NCBI RefSeq assembly: GCF_000188255.1
Contig: NZ_GL831080.1
Coordinates: forward strand, 1,558,294-1,594,283
From: Actinobacillus ureae ATCC 25976
GTDB lineage: Bacteria; Pseudomonadota; Gammaproteobacteria; Enterobacterales; Pasteurellaceae
Direction: 5' to 3'
Length of the DNA stretch: 35,990 bases
Part shown: in pieces, positions 18,638-27,820 of the stretch
Layout: every line of letters begins with the position of its first letter
Position numbering within the stretch: position 1 is the first letter of the stretch
Position numbers and translations under genes: made by a program
Notes under the pieces: model-generated
Database searches by the model: none
What the model saw: the letters and a program-made list of their open reading frames with translations, nothing else
What the model was told of the DNA's origin: nothing

Positions 18638-18659
18638 GGCTAATTTCTCAAAATTAGCC
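18638..18659. repeat. Perfect 9-bp dyad in the relA-hemA intergenic region
   Basis: GGCTAATTT-CTCA-AAATTAGCC is a perfect inverted repeat without a T-run on either side. It sits just upstream of a TATATAAAT that could be a hemA -10 (about 18676-18684). An operator is more likely than a terminator, but no known regulator motif was recognised. The rest of the 18463-18795 gap shows an uptake-signal-like fragment near 18499 and no ORF. Confidence 0.5.
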
Positions 18660-18757
18660 CCTATCTCTTTTGAGGTATATAAATTGTGATAAATCAAACC
18701 AATCTCTACAATTAATTGCAGCGTATTTGCCGATTGGTTAGAATGCAGTACGTTTTA

Positions 18758-18780
18758 AGCGGCATTTTGCCGTTTTTTCT
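18758..18780 (+). terminator. Terminator-like hairpin in the hemA leader
   Basis: CGGCA-TTT-TGCCG is followed by TTTTTTCTTTT and ends 15 bases before the hemA start. A copy of the right arm (TTTGCCG, 18726-18732) lies upstream and could pair with the left arm, an arrangement like an attenuator. It could otherwise be a weak terminator sealing off upstream transcription. Confidence 0.55.
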
Positions 18781-18795
18781 TTTATGTGGGATTCA

Positions 18796-20106
18796 ATGAC
18801 AATTTTAGCTTTAGGTATTAACCATAAAACAGCATCGGTGAGTTTACGAGGAAAAGTGGCGTTTGATGAAGTCAAACGCCAGTTGGCGTTCGAACAAATT
18901 CAGCAGCGTGGTTTAGCTGAAAGCGTTGTCATCTTATCAACTTGCAACCGCACCGAACTCTATTTCCATCATTCGGAAATTACACCACAAGCAGAACATG
19001 AGGATAATCTCGCTTGGCGAGAACAATGTTTCGAATGGTTTGCCGAAATCCATCAACTTGATCACACCGAATTACGTGAATGTATCTATTTCAAACAGAA
19101 TTTTGAAGCCGCTCGCCACTTAATGCAGGTAGCTTGCGGATTGGATTCACTAATTTTAGGCGAGCCACAAATTCTTGGCCAAGTAAAGCAAGCTTACCAA
19201 GACAGTGAGAATTTTTATCAGTCACAAGGCACTCAAGTTTCGACCAAACTTTCTCGCTTATTCCAGCGTACTTTTTCAACCGCGAAGCGCGTTCGTTCTG
19301 AAACGGAAATCGGTTCAAGCGCAGTTTCTGTCGCTTATGCCGCTTGCGGTTTAGCGCGCCAAATTTTTGATAATTTCGGTAAATTGCGCTTCCTATTAGT
19401 CGGTGCGGGTGAAACGATTGAATTAGTGGCACGATATTTAATTCAACACGGTGCAAAAAATATTATGATTGCAAACCGTACTCACGTACGCGCGGAAATG
19501 TTAGCGGAACGTTTGGAAACGCAGATGCAGATTCTATCGCTTAGTGCGTTACAAATTGGTTTAAATCAGGCAGACGTGGTAATTAGCTCAACTGGAAGTC
19601 CTGATATGTTAATTGGCAAAGAAATGGTTGAGATTGCCCAAAAGCAACGCCAATTTGATCCAATGCTGTTAATTGATATTGCCGTGCCTCGTGATATTGA
19701 TGAGAAAGCTGGCGAGCTGGATGCGGTCTATTCCTATAGCGTCGACGATTTGCAAAACATTATTCAACGCAATCTAGCCCAACGCCAACAAGCAGCTGAA
19801 CAAGCGACTGAAATTGTGGAGCAGGAATGTAAAGCGTTCTTCGAATGGTTAAAACAACAGCAATCCAGCGATTTAATTAAACGCTATCGCCAAGATGCCG
19901 AACAAACTCGCCAAGAACTACTCAATAAAGCGATGCAAGAGATTAGCGCAGGGCAAGATGCAGAGAAAGTCTTAAATGAATTGAGTTATAAACTGGCTAA
20001 CAACTTATTACACGTGCCGACCCAAGCCTTACAAGCGATGGCTAAAAGCGGTAACTCTAAGGGCTTACAGTGTTTTTCTAAAGCCTTGAAATTAGAAGAA
20101 CAGTAA
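18796..20106 (+). CDS. hemA: Glutamyl-tRNA reductase
   Basis: HemA reduces glutamyl-tRNA to glutamate-1-semialdehyde, the first committed step of C5 tetrapyrrole synthesis. Starting at [13 protein letters not shown] (18796, not the upstream ATG at 18784), the catalytic cysteine in STCNRTEL is residue 50, as in E. coli. Also visible are [17 protein letters not shown], the NADPH-binding [15 protein letters not shown] and the C-terminal dimerisation helix rich in Gln and Glu. Length is 436 aa (E. coli 418). It is followed directly by a terminator and so appears monocistronic, without prfA behind it. A structured leader precedes it and may regulate expression. Confidence 0.96.
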   Translation: MTILALGINHKTASVSLRGKVAFDEVKRQLAFEQIQQRGLAESVVILSTCNRTELYFHHSEITPQAEHEDNLAWREQCFEWFAEIHQLDHTELRECIYFKQNFEAARHLMQVACGLDSLILGEPQILGQVKQAYQDSENFYQSQGTQVSTKLSRLFQRTFSTAKRVRSETEIGSSAVSVAYAACGLARQIFDNFGKLRFLLVGAGETIELVARYLIQHGAKNIMIANRTHVRAEMLAERLETQMQILSLSALQIGLNQADVVISSTGSPDMLIGKEMVEIAQKQRQFDPMLLIDIAVPRDIDEKAGELDAVYSYSVDDLQNIIQRNLAQRQQAAEQATEIVEQECKAFFEWLKQQQSSDLIKRYRQDAEQTRQELLNKAMQEISAGQDAEKVLNELSYKLANNLLHVPTQALQAMAKSGNSKGLQCFSKALKLEEQ

Positions 20107-20169
20107 CAACTCAGAAATTCAAGCAAACAAGCGGTTGATTTTCAGTAAAATTTTGCAATCCCTAAAACG

Positions 20170-20203
20170 AAAAATGGTTAGAATTAGGCTAACCATTTTT
20201 TAT
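20170..20203 (+). terminator. Rho-independent terminator after hemA
   Basis: AAATGGTTAG and CTAACCATTT pair, followed by a T-run. A single uptake signal (ACAAGCGGT) lies just upstream at about 20128. The facing gene at 20238-21227 converges on it, and the A-run on the other side allows bidirectional use. Confidence 0.85.
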
Positions 20204-20237
20204 TCAAACTTAAGATTTCAATATACTGCAACTATCC

Positions 20238-21227
20238 TTAATAGGATTTCACGATTTCCGTAAATTTTCTGAGTGAATCCAACCATTTTTCTTCATCAAA
20301 AATATATCCTGTCAGCATAACTTCATCGACTAATTCAGCATATTCATCCATAAAATCAGCATATTGCTTAGTCACCCTATCTTTGCTACCAATAAAAATA
20401 CCGCCACTTTGTAAATCAATAGAATGACGTTCACCGGCAGAATAGTATAGAGAATCCATATTCTCAACCGGTTGTTTAACAAAGACATTTTCACCACGTT
20501 GTTCATTTAAAAAGAGCTGTCTAAGCGTACTGTTTGTGTAATGCGCTTCAGCATCCGTTTCTGCGACATTAACATTCAAACAAAGTACCATATAAGGTTT
20601 AGCACAATGTTCGGAAGGTTTAAAATTTTGGCGATAAATCTCTGCTGCTTGTTTTTGTTGCATTGGTAAAAAATGGGATGCGAAGGCATACGGAAGCCCT
20701 TTTTCTGCGGCAAAATACGCACTTGCAGGACTAGAACCTAAAACAAAAATCGGTACATTCGTCTCTACGCCCGGGTAAGCATTAATACCGTTTGGTTGCT
20801 CTTTGCCGAAATAAGTTTGTAAATCCGCAACATCTTGTTCATGATTTGTTTGAGATGCAGCCTGACGACGTAAAGCAGCAGCGGTAAAAGGATCTGTTCC
20901 CTTAGCTCGTCCTACCCCAATTTCAACTCGGTTTGGAAATAGTGTTGCCAACGTACCATATTGTTCCGCCACAATAAGTGGGCTATGATTAGGCAACATT
21001 ACGCCACCAGCGCCCACTTTAATTCGCTGAGTATGATGTAATAATGTTGAAACTAAAATCTGGGTAGCTGAGCTAGCATAAGCTCGAATATTATGATGTT
21101 CGGCAATCCAAAAGCGTTCAAATCCCAGTTCTTCGGCAAGTTTTGCCTCCCGAATCACCGAATCAATTGCTTGTTTGCGTGTAAATCCTTCACGTACAGG
21201 TACAAGGCTTAAAGCTGATAATTTCAT
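20238..21227 (-). CDS. Luciferase-like (LLM class) flavin-dependent monooxygenase
   Basis: The 329-aa product has the bacterial luciferase-like TIM-barrel signature: MKLSALSLVPVREG at the N-terminus, ELGFERFWIAEHHN (about residues 33-46), the VGAGGVMLPNHSPLIVAEQYGTL block (about 72-94) and RVEIGVGRAKGTDP. This resembles the E. coli YhbW / MsnO8-like subfamily. Substrate is unknown: members use reduced flavin and oxygen, but nothing here defines what is oxidised. The gene stands alone, convergent with hemA. The ribosome site is GGAGAG. An uptake signal (gaccgcttgt) lies in the gap to der. Confidence 0.9.
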   Translation of the reverse strand: MKLSALSLVPVREGFTRKQAIDSVIREAKLAEELGFERFWIAEHHNIRAYASSATQILVSTLLHHTQRIKVGAGGVMLPNHSPLIVAEQYGTLATLFPNRVEIGVGRAKGTDPFTAAALRRQAASQTNHEQDVADLQTYFGKEQPNGINAYPGVETNVPIFVLGSSPASAYFAAEKGLPYAFASHFLPMQQKQAAEIYRQNFKPSEHCAKPYMVLCLNVNVAETDAEAHYTNSTLRQLFLNEQRGENVFVKQPVENMDSLYYSAGERHSIDLQSGGIFIGSKDRVTKQYADFMDEYAELVDEVMLTGYIFDEEKWLDSLRKFTEIVKSY

Positions 21228-21427
21228 TTTGCTCTCCGAATCTAAATATTGGCATTATACAAATACCTTCATAAAAGGGAAATTGTGTATTTTCCATTTC
21301 GATCAACAAGATTTACAGAAAATCGACCGCTTGTTTTCGATCCTTTTTCCGTTCTCAATGCTTTTAGTATATAATATGACGATTTTGCGACTCGCAAAGA
21401 CAGAATTTTTAGAAGGACAGAATAATA

Positions 21428-22945
21428 ATGACTCCAGTTGTTGCCCTTGTCGGCAGACCGAATGTGGGTAAATCCACTTTATTTAACCGCTTAACCCGCA
21501 CACGTGATGCGCTAGTAGCGGACTTTCCGGGACTTACTCGTGACCGTAAATACGGTCATGCAAATATCGCCGGTTATGATTTTATCGTAGTTGATACCGG
21601 TGGTATTGACGGTACGGAAGAAGGGGTTGAAGAAAAAATGGCGGAACAATCGCTACTCGCGATTGAAGAAGCGGATGTTGTACTTTTCTTAGTCGATGCG
21701 CGTGCCGGCTTACTACCTGCCGATATTGGTATTGCTCAATATTTACGTCAGCGTGAAAAAACGACCGTGGTAGTAGCAAATAAAACGGACGGTATCGATG
21801 CAGATTCACATTGTGCGGAATTCTACCAATTAGGTTTAGGTGAAGTTGAACAAATCGCAGCGGCACAAGGTCGTGGCGTAACACAACTTATCGAACAAGT
21901 CTTAGCGACACTCGGAGAACAATTAAATGCGGATCAAGCGGTCGAAAATGAGGAAGATTCTGCAAATGAAGAAGCGGATGAATGGGATACAGATTTCGAC
22001 TTTGATAATGAAGAAGATACCGCATTACTTGACGAAGCATTAGAAGACGAAAGTGAATCGATTGAAGATAAAAACATCAAGATTGCCATCGTTGGTCGTC
22101 CAAATGTGGGTAAATCAACGTTAACCAACCGTATTCTCGGTGAAGATCGTGTGGTGGTTTACGATATGCCGGGTACGACACGTGATTCAATCTATATTCC
22201 GATGGAGCGTGACGGTCAGCAATATACGATTATTGACACGGCAGGTGTACGTAAACGTGGTAAAGTTAATTTAGCGGTGGAAAAATTCTCCGTAATTAAA
22301 ACCCTACAAGCGATTCAAGATGCGAACGTGGTATTACTTACCATCGATGCGCGTGAAGGCATTTCTGATCAAGATTTATCTCTACTCGGCTTTATTCTGA
22401 ATGCCGGTCGTTCACTTGTGATCGTAGTTAATAAATGGGACGGCTTATCACAAGATATTAAAGATCAAGTGAAATCCGAATTAGATCGCCGTTTAGACTT
22501 TATCGATTTCGCTCGTGTGCATTTTATTTCTGCATTACACGGCTCAGGCGTAGGTAACTTATTTGATTCCGTGAAAGAAGCCTATGCTTGTGCGACACAG
22601 AAAACATCAACTTCAATGCTGACACGTATTTTACGTATGGCAGCGGATGAGCATCAGCCGCCGTTAGTAAACGGTCGCCGTGTGAAATTAAAATACGCTC
22701 ACTCGGGTGGTTATAATCCGCCGATTATCGTGATTCACGGTAATCAAGTCGAAAAATTAGCGGATTCTTATAAACGTTATTTAAGTAATTACTTCCGTAA
22801 GAGCTTGAAAATTATCGGTTCGCCGATCCGTATTCAGTTCCAAGAAGGTAATAACCCGTTTGCCGGTAAGAAAAATAAACTCACACCAAACCAATTACGT
22901 AAACGTAAACGCTTGATGAAGTTTATTAAAAAAAGTAAGAAATAA
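21428..22945 (+). CDS. der: Ribosome-associated GTPase Der (EngA)
   Basis: Der is an essential GTPase with two tandem G domains acting in 50S subunit maturation. G1 motifs [12 protein letters not shown] (about residues 8-19) and [12 protein letters not shown] (about 223-234) are clear. NKTD and NKWD G4 motifs follow, and the KH-like domain ends with the basic tail [14 protein letters not shown] strongly acidic linker of about 50 residues separates the G domains (about 172-216), somewhat longer than in E. coli (490 aa total there, 505 here). The ribosome site is AAGGAC. About 80 bases later a weak ACCCG-CGGGT hairpin (near 22971-22988) precedes hldE. Confidence 0.97.
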   Translation: MTPVVALVGRPNVGKSTLFNRLTRTRDALVADFPGLTRDRKYGHANIAGYDFIVVDTGGIDGTEEGVEEKMAEQSLLAIEEADVVLFLVDARAGLLPADIGIAQYLRQREKTTVVVANKTDGIDADSHCAEFYQLGLGEVEQIAAAQGRGVTQLIEQVLATLGEQLNADQAVENEEDSANEEADEWDTDFDFDNEEDTALLDEALEDESESIEDKNIKIAIVGRPNVGKSTLTNRILGEDRVVVYDMPGTTRDSIYIPMERDGQQYTIIDTAGVRKRGKVNLAVEKFSVIKTLQAIQDANVVLLTIDAREGISDQDLSLLGFILNAGRSLVIVVNKWDGLSQDIKDQVKSELDRRLDFIDFARVHFISALHGSGVGNLFDSVKEAYACATQKTSTSMLTRILRMAADEHQPPLVNGRRVKLKYAHSGGYNPPIIVIHGNQVEKLADSYKRYLSNYFRKSLKIIGSPIRIQFQEGNNPFAGKKNKLTPNQLRKRKRLMKFIKKSKK

Positions 22946-23055
22946 TTAGACAAATCTCTCCCTTATTAGTACCCGTCTTTGGCGGGTATTATGACTGAAC
23001 AAGGTGTAAGGCACTCGTCACAAACGTGTGCTATCATTTAATTGAGAAATTAACT

Positions 23056-24486
23056 ATGATGATGCAATACTCTCCGAAATTTAATAATGCTAAAGTGCTT
23101 GTACTTGGCGATGTAATGTTAGACCGTTACTGGTTTGGTGCGACAAACCGTATTTCACCGGAAGCACCGGTGCCGGTGGTAAAAGTACAAGATATCGAAG
23201 AACGTGCCGGTGGCGCGGCAAATGTGGCAATGAACATTGCCAACCTTGGTGTACCGGTCGCCCTTCACGGTTTAATCGGGCAAGATGATGCCGGCCGTGC
23301 TTTAGATAAATTACTCAATTCACATAATATCCAAAACCACTGTGTTGCATTGGATTCACACCCAACCATCACCAAATTGCGTATTCTGTCACGTCATCAA
23401 CAACTATTACGTTTAGATTTCGAAGAAGGCTTTCATCATGTTGCAAGCGATTCTCTACTTGCAAAACTTGAGCAAGAAATTACCGCTTATGGCGCATTAA
23501 TCTTATCGGATTACGGCAAAGGTACGCTTGAATCAGTACAACAAATGATTCAAGTAGCACGTAAAGCCGGCGTACCGACACTCATTGACCCGAAAGGTAC
23601 CGATTTTGAACGTTATCGAGGTGCAACGCTCTTAACACCGAATATGTCTGAGTTTGAAGCGGTAGTTGGTCACTGCAAAAATGACGATGAAATTGTAGAG
23701 AAAGGCTTAAAACTTATTGCTGATTTCGAATTAACCGCATTATTAGTGACTCGTTCGGAAAAAGGTATGACGTTATTACGTCCAAACCAAGCACCGTTCC
23801 ATTTACCGACACAAGCGAAAGAAGTTTATGACGTAACCGGTGCTGGCGATACGGTAATCAGTGTACTTGCCACTGCGGTTGCCGACGGTCGTCCTTACGA
23901 AGAAGCGTGTTATTTAGCAAATGCAGCGGCTGGTGTGGTTGTAGGTAAATTAGGTACTTCGACCGTCACACCAACTGAGTTAGAAAATGCGATTCATCAT
24001 CGTGAAGAAACGGGCTTCGGGATTTTAGCGGAAGATGAATTAAAACGTGCTGTAGAACAAGCAAAACAACGTGGCGAGAAAATTGTGATGACCAACGGTT
24101 GTTTTGATATCTTACATCCGGGACACGTTTCTTACTTAGAAAATGCACGGAAACTAGGCGATCGTTTAATTGTGGCGGTAAATACCGATGAGTCGGTGAA
24201 ACGCTTAAAAGGTGAATCTCGCCCAATTAACGATTTAAGCGCTCGTATGGCGGTACTTGCCGGTTTAGCTTCTGTGGATTGGGTAGTACCTTTTGCGGAA
24301 GATACGCCTCAACGTCTTATCGGTGAAATCTTACCTAACTTATTAGTCAAAGGTGGTGATTATAAACCTGAAGAGATTGCTGGCAGTCAAGAAGTTTGGG
24401 CAAATGGCGGTGAAGTTAAAGTATTAAATTTTGAGAACGGTTGTTCAACAACAAACGTCATCAAGAAAATTCAAGCATCAAAATAA
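23056..24486 (+). CDS. hldE: Bifunctional heptose 7-phosphate kinase / heptose 1-phosphate adenylyltransferase
   Basis: HldE makes ADP-heptose for the lipooligosaccharide inner core. The N-terminal ribokinase-like kinase domain shows [22 protein letters not shown] and the catalytic DVTGAGDTV (about residues 261-269). The C-terminal cytidylyltransferase-like domain shows [16 protein letters not shown] (about 346-361), with the HxGH nucleotide site, and DLLVKGGDY-like [12 protein letters not shown]. The frame extends to 23026, but the family N-terminus begins near MMMQYSPKF, so 23056 was chosen, giving 476 aa. It is followed after 16 bases by pyrR, and the two are probably co-transcribed. Confidence 0.96.
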   Translation: MMMQYSPKFNNAKVLVLGDVMLDRYWFGATNRISPEAPVPVVKVQDIEERAGGAANVAMNIANLGVPVALHGLIGQDDAGRALDKLLNSHNIQNHCVALDSHPTITKLRILSRHQQLLRLDFEEGFHHVASDSLLAKLEQEITAYGALILSDYGKGTLESVQQMIQVARKAGVPTLIDPKGTDFERYRGATLLTPNMSEFEAVVGHCKNDDEIVEKGLKLIADFELTALLVTRSEKGMTLLRPNQAPFHLPTQAKEVYDVTGAGDTVISVLATAVADGRPYEEACYLANAAAGVVVGKLGTSTVTPTELENAIHHREETGFGILAEDELKRAVEQAKQRGEKIVMTNGCFDILHPGHVSYLENARKLGDRLIVAVNTDESVKRLKGESRPINDLSARMAVLAGLASVDWVVPFAEDTPQRLIGEILPNLLVKGGDYKPEEIAGSQEVWANGGEVKVLNFENGCSTTNVIKKIQASK

Positions 24487-24502
24487 GCCTCTTCACCCGA
24501 TA

Positions 24503-25042
24503 ATGGAAAAAATTATTATTGATGCCGAGCAGTTTCAGCGCACGATTTCACGTATTTCTCACCAAATTATCGAAAAGCACGCTTCGTTAGATAATTTGGT
24601 TTTAGTTGGAATAAAACGCCGTGGCGCTGAAATTGCTGAAATGTTACAAAAAAGGATATCGGAACTCTCACAAACAGAATTGCCCTTAATGGCTTTAGAT
24701 ATCACCTTTTATCGTGATGACTTAAATTTTATTCATCAAGACCCGATTTATACCGGTACGGAAGATCAAGTTGATATTGAAGGCAAGAATGTAATTCTAA
24801 TTGATGATGTACTCTTTACTGGACGAACAATTAGGGCAGCATTAGATGCTTTATTAGATTTCGGGCGGGCGACTCGTATTGAACTGGTTATTCTGGTCAA
24901 TAGAGGTCATCGTGAGCTACCGATTCGAGCCGACTATGTCGGGAAAAATATCCCAACTGCTCGTAATGAACAGGTTCAAGTAAGGACTCAACATTATGAC
25001 GGTGCAAATCAAGTCGCTTTAATTCGAGCAAATAATGAATAA
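24503..25042 (+). CDS. pyrR: PyrR-like bifunctional pyr regulator / uracil phosphoribosyltransferase
   Basis: The 179-aa product is a type I phosphoribosyltransferase of the PyrR family. The PRPP loop reads VILIDDVLFTGRTIRAALDAL (about residues 92-112), with ALDITFYRDD and a basic VGIKRRGAEIAE segment upstream. In Bacillus, PyrR binds pyr mRNA leaders when UMP is high. In gamma-proteobacteria the role is less clear, and the protein may act mainly as a uracil PRTase. The frame is open to 24431 inside hldE, but the family start is MEKIIIDAEQF at 24503. The ribosome site is weak, suggesting coupling to hldE. A dedicated Upp is also encoded at 27119. Confidence 0.88.
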   Translation: MEKIIIDAEQFQRTISRISHQIIEKHASLDNLVLVGIKRRGAEIAEMLQKRISELSQTELPLMALDITFYRDDLNFIHQDPIYTGTEDQVDIEGKNVILIDDVLFTGRTIRAALDALLDFGRATRIELVILVNRGHRELPIRADYVGKNIPTARNEQVQVRTQHYDGANQVALIRANNE

Positions 25043-25126
25043 AACGATGTTCCGTATGAACCTTTTTTCTGAATTTTGCTCTAACTGGCTTTAGGGCTTA
25101 TCTTTAATCTTTAAGGGAATTAACAA

Positions 25127-26071
25127 ATGAAATTAATCTCTGCAAAATCATTATTACTGACATTGGTTGCAGCAGTCGGTATTTCACAATCGGCAATGGC
25201 ATGGGAAGAACGTGTCGTAGCAACAGTGGACGGTGTACCGGTGATGGAAAGCGATGTACAACGCTTACTTGGCAAAAATGCTACGGCAGCCCAACATAAA
25301 TCGGCTGTAGAGCAAGCTATTGATGACGTATTAATTCAAAAAGCTGTCAAAGAAGCTGGTGTAAAAGTCAATTATGCTCATGTAGATCAAGCAATTGAAC
25401 AAATTGCAGCTCGTAACGGCATTACTTACGGTCAATTACTGGATGCATTAGATTATCAAGGCATTACATTAAATCAATACCGTCAACAAATTGCTCAACA
25501 AATGGCAATGGAACAAGTACGTAATATTAGCATCGGAAAATCAATTCAAGTGCAACCACAAGATGTTCAAGCGCGTGCGCAAGAATTATTAGCACAAGAT
25601 AAAGCAATCGGTAAATTAAAAACCGTTACCGGCAATCAATACCGTATTAGCCACATTTTGTTAAAAACGACCCCCGTTCTGAACGATGTGCAAGCGAAAG
25701 CAAAATTAACGCAGATTACCGCAGACATTAATGCTGGTAAAACAACTTTCGAACAAGCGGCGAAATTAAACTCTGTTGATTATGTTTCTGCAGCGGATGG
25801 TGGCGATTTAGGATATAATTTCTTAGATATTTACGATCCTGCATTTGCTAAAGCGGCAAGCATGGCAAAACAAGATCAAATTACTGCGCCGTTCAAATCT
25901 CAGTTTGGTTGGCATATTCTTAAAGTAACCGGTAGCCAACAAGGCGACCGCACTGAAGATGCATATCACCAGCGCGCTTATGAGCAATTAGTTGATAAGC
26001 AAGCGCAAGAAGCCTCTAGAGACTGGGTGAAAGCGTTAAGAAAAACAGCTAACGTTCAATACGTTAAATAA
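25127..26071 (+). CDS. surA: Periplasmic chaperone / peptidyl-prolyl isomerase SurA, single-parvulin form
   Basis: SurA escorts outer-membrane proteins across the periplasm. A signal peptide (MKLISAKSLLLTLVAAVGIS..., cleavage likely after AMA, residue 25) precedes the N-terminal chaperone module (VVATVDGVPVMESDVQRL). One parvulin domain begins near YRISHILLKTTP (about residues 182-193) and ends with FGWHILKV. E. coli SurA has two parvulin domains (428 aa). This 314-aa form has one, as in Haemophilus. The linkage surA-rsmA matches the enteric order without pdxA. The ribosome site is AAGGGAA. A terminator follows, so rsmA may depend on read-through or its own promoter. Confidence 0.92.
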   Translation: MKLISAKSLLLTLVAAVGISQSAMAWEERVVATVDGVPVMESDVQRLLGKNATAAQHKSAVEQAIDDVLIQKAVKEAGVKVNYAHVDQAIEQIAARNGITYGQLLDALDYQGITLNQYRQQIAQQMAMEQVRNISIGKSIQVQPQDVQARAQELLAQDKAIGKLKTVTGNQYRISHILLKTTPVLNDVQAKAKLTQITADINAGKTTFEQAAKLNSVDYVSAADGGDLGYNFLDIYDPAFAKAASMAKQDQITAPFKSQFGWHILKVTGSQQGDRTEDAYHQRAYEQLVDKQAQEASRDWVKALRKTANVQYVK

Positions 26072-26077
26072 TTTTTG

Positions 26078-26105
26078 AGAACCTCGCGACTGCGAGGTTC
26101 TTTCC
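26078..26105 (+). terminator. Rho-independent terminator between surA and rsmA
   Basis: AGAACCTCGC and GCGAGGTTCT form a perfect stem with a GACT loop and a short T tail (TTCC), seven bases after the surA stop. The T-run is short, so partial read-through into rsmA, which starts 20 bases on, is likely. Confidence 0.7.
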
Positions 26106-26124
26106 TTATTTCTAAAGAGTTAAA

Positions 26125-26994
26125 ATGAGTTCTCCAAATTCTAAAAAACACTTAGGCCATACCGCTCGTAAGCGCTTCGGCCAAAACTTTTTACACGATA
26201 TGAATGTTATCCATAATATCGTGTCTGCTATTAATCCTAAAAACGGTCAGTTTTTACTTGAGATCGGTCCGGGTTTAGGTGCGTTAACCGAACCTGTTGC
26301 TGAGCAAGTGGATAAATTAACGGTTGTTGAGTTAGACCGAGATCTTGCCGGGCGTTTACGTCATCACCCGTTCTTAAATCACAAATTAACGATTATCGAA
26401 CAAGATGCGTTACGTTTTAATTTCCGTGAATATTTTGAAAGCCTTGAATTAAACGAAAGCGAAGGTATTCGAGTATTCGGTAACTTACCGTATAACATTT
26501 CAACACCGTTAATGTTCCACTTATTCAAATTCCACGATTTGATTCAAGATATGCACTTTATGTTGCAAAAAGAGGTGGTAAAACGTTTATGTGCAGCACC
26601 AAATAGTAAAGCGTATGGTCGTTTAACCATTATGGCACAATATTATTGTCAAGTAATACCTGTATTAGAAGTGCCACCGACTGCATTTAAACCGGCACCA
26701 AAAGTAGATTCTGCTGTAGTGCGTTTAATGCCGCATAAAGTATTACCGCATCCGGTAAAAGACGTGTATTGGTTAAACTGTGTCACTACACAAGCATTCA
26801 ACCAACGCCGTAAAACGTTGCGTAATGCTCTCTCAACCTTATTTAGCCCTGAGCAGTTAGAAGCGCTGAATATTGACTTAAATGCACGTGCAGAAAATTT
26901 AAGTATTGCGGACTATGCTCGCTTAGCTAACTGGCTATATGACAATCCTCCGGCAGTGGATAATCAAGAAGAAATTGTTGACGAAGATATTTAG
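26125..26994 (+). CDS. rsmA: 16S rRNA (adenine1518/1519-N6)-dimethyltransferase
   Basis: RsmA (KsgA) dimethylates A1518 and A1519 in helix 45 of 16S rRNA late in 30S assembly. The product is 289 aa (E. coli 273). It shows the N-terminal [11 protein letters not shown], the SAM motif [13 protein letters not shown] (about residues 45-57), VELDRDL and the catalytic [10 protein letters not shown] (about 120-129). It ends with an acidic tail ([10 protein letters not shown]). It follows surA directly and is terminated by an uptake-signal dyad. No oddities. Confidence 0.97.
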   Translation: MSSPNSKKHLGHTARKRFGQNFLHDMNVIHNIVSAINPKNGQFLLEIGPGLGALTEPVAEQVDKLTVVELDRDLAGRLRHHPFLNHKLTIIEQDALRFNFREYFESLELNESEGIRVFGNLPYNISTPLMFHLFKFHDLIQDMHFMLQKEVVKRLCAAPNSKAYGRLTIMAQYYCQVIPVLEVPPTAFKPAPKVDSAVVRLMPHKVLPHPVKDVYWLNCVTTQAFNQRRKTLRNALSTLFSPEQLEALNIDLNARAENLSIADYARLANWLYDNPPAVDNQEEIVDEDI

Positions 26995-27000
26995 CCTTAA

Positions 27001-27046
27001 GCAAGCGGTTAAATTTGTAAAAAATTTTACAAATCAAACCGCTTGT
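27001..27046 (+). terminator. Uptake-signal dyad, rsmA terminator
   Basis: CAAGCGGTTaAATTTGTAAA and its inverse, ending in AACCGCTTG, form a long nearly perfect stem in which the extended uptake-signal arms also pair. It lies seven bases after the rsmA stop. Confidence 0.75.
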
Positions 27047-27073
27047 TACAAGATAAATAATTTTGTAGATATA

Positions 27074-27103
27074 AAAAAACCTAAGATTTCTCTTAGGTTT
27101 TTT
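27074..27103 (-). terminator. Bidirectional terminator between rsmA and upp
   Basis: AAAAAACCTAAGA and TCTTAGGTTTTTT pair perfectly around TTTC. It serves upp on the minus strand and backs up the uptake-signal dyad on the plus strand. Confidence 0.85.
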
Positions 27104-27118
27104 ATCTTTTACTTGAAA

Positions 27119-27745
27119 TTATTTTGTACCGAAAATCTTATCACCGGCATCACCAAGCCCCGGAACAATATAACCATGCTCATTTAGGTGGCTGTCAATT
27201 GAAGCGGTAAATAATTCTACATCTGGATGTGCAGCTTCTAACGCTTTAATCCCTTCCGGAGCAGCAACAAGCACAAGCACTTTAATTTGTTTACAACCTG
27301 CTTTTTTCAATAAATCAATGGTTGCCATCATTGAACCACCAGTCGCTAACATTGGATCCACAATAATCGCTAAACGCTCTTCTACATCATTCGCTAACTT
27401 AGTGAAATACGGTACCGGCTCTAACGTTTCTTCATTACGGTAAATACCAACAACGCTAATACGCGCACTTGGGATATGTTCTAAAACGCCATCCATCATA
27501 CCTAGGCCTGCACGTAAAATCGGTACCACGGTTACTTTTTTACCTTTAATACGTTCAACTTCGACCTTACCACACCAACCGTCAATTTCTACTAATTCTG
27601 TTTCAAGATCAGTTGTCGCTTCGTATGTTAATAAACTACCCACTTCTGTCGCTAATGCACGGAAATCTTTGGTATTAATATCCGCTGCTCGCATTAAGCC
27701 TAATTTATGTTTTACTAATGGATGTTTAACTTCTACAATTTTCAT
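27119..27745 (-). CDS. upp: Uracil phosphoribosyltransferase
   Basis: Upp salvages uracil to UMP with PRPP. The 208-aa length equals that of E. coli Upp, and the sequence is near-identical in the blocks [32 protein letters not shown], the PRPP loop [18 protein letters not shown] (about residues 131-148) and the C-terminal [14 protein letters not shown]. The ribosome site GGAG lies just upstream. The gap to fadD (27746-27820) carries a short GC-poor hairpin-like AGCAGAG...CTCTGCT (about 27785-27808), perhaps the fadD terminator. No uraA permease gene is adjacent. Confidence 0.97.
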   Translation of the reverse strand: MKIVEVKHPLVKHKLGLMRAADINTKDFRALATEVGSLLTYEATTDLETELVEIDGWCGKVEVERIKGKKVTVVPILRAGLGMMDGVLEHIPSARISVVGIYRNEETLEPVPYFTKLANDVEERLAIIVDPMLATGGSMMATIDLLKKAGCKQIKVLVLVAAPEGIKALEAAHPDVELFTASIDSHLNEHGYIVPGLGDAGDKIFGTK

Positions 27746-27820
27746 TTGTGGCTCCTAAGCATTTAAATGCTAACTTTATGCTATAAGCAGAGTTTTATCC
27801 TCTGCTTCTCCTAAATCTAT

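Noticed and set aside
18684-18697. FNR-like box TTGTGATAAATCAA upstream of hemA
   Set aside because: Only one half-site fits the FNR consensus TTGAT-N4-ATCAA, so it is too weak to annotate.
21934-22128. Serine-rich minus-strand ORF inside der
   Set aside because: It is the antisense shadow of the acidic linker of Der (GAA/GAT codons read as TTC/ATC), with no independent support.
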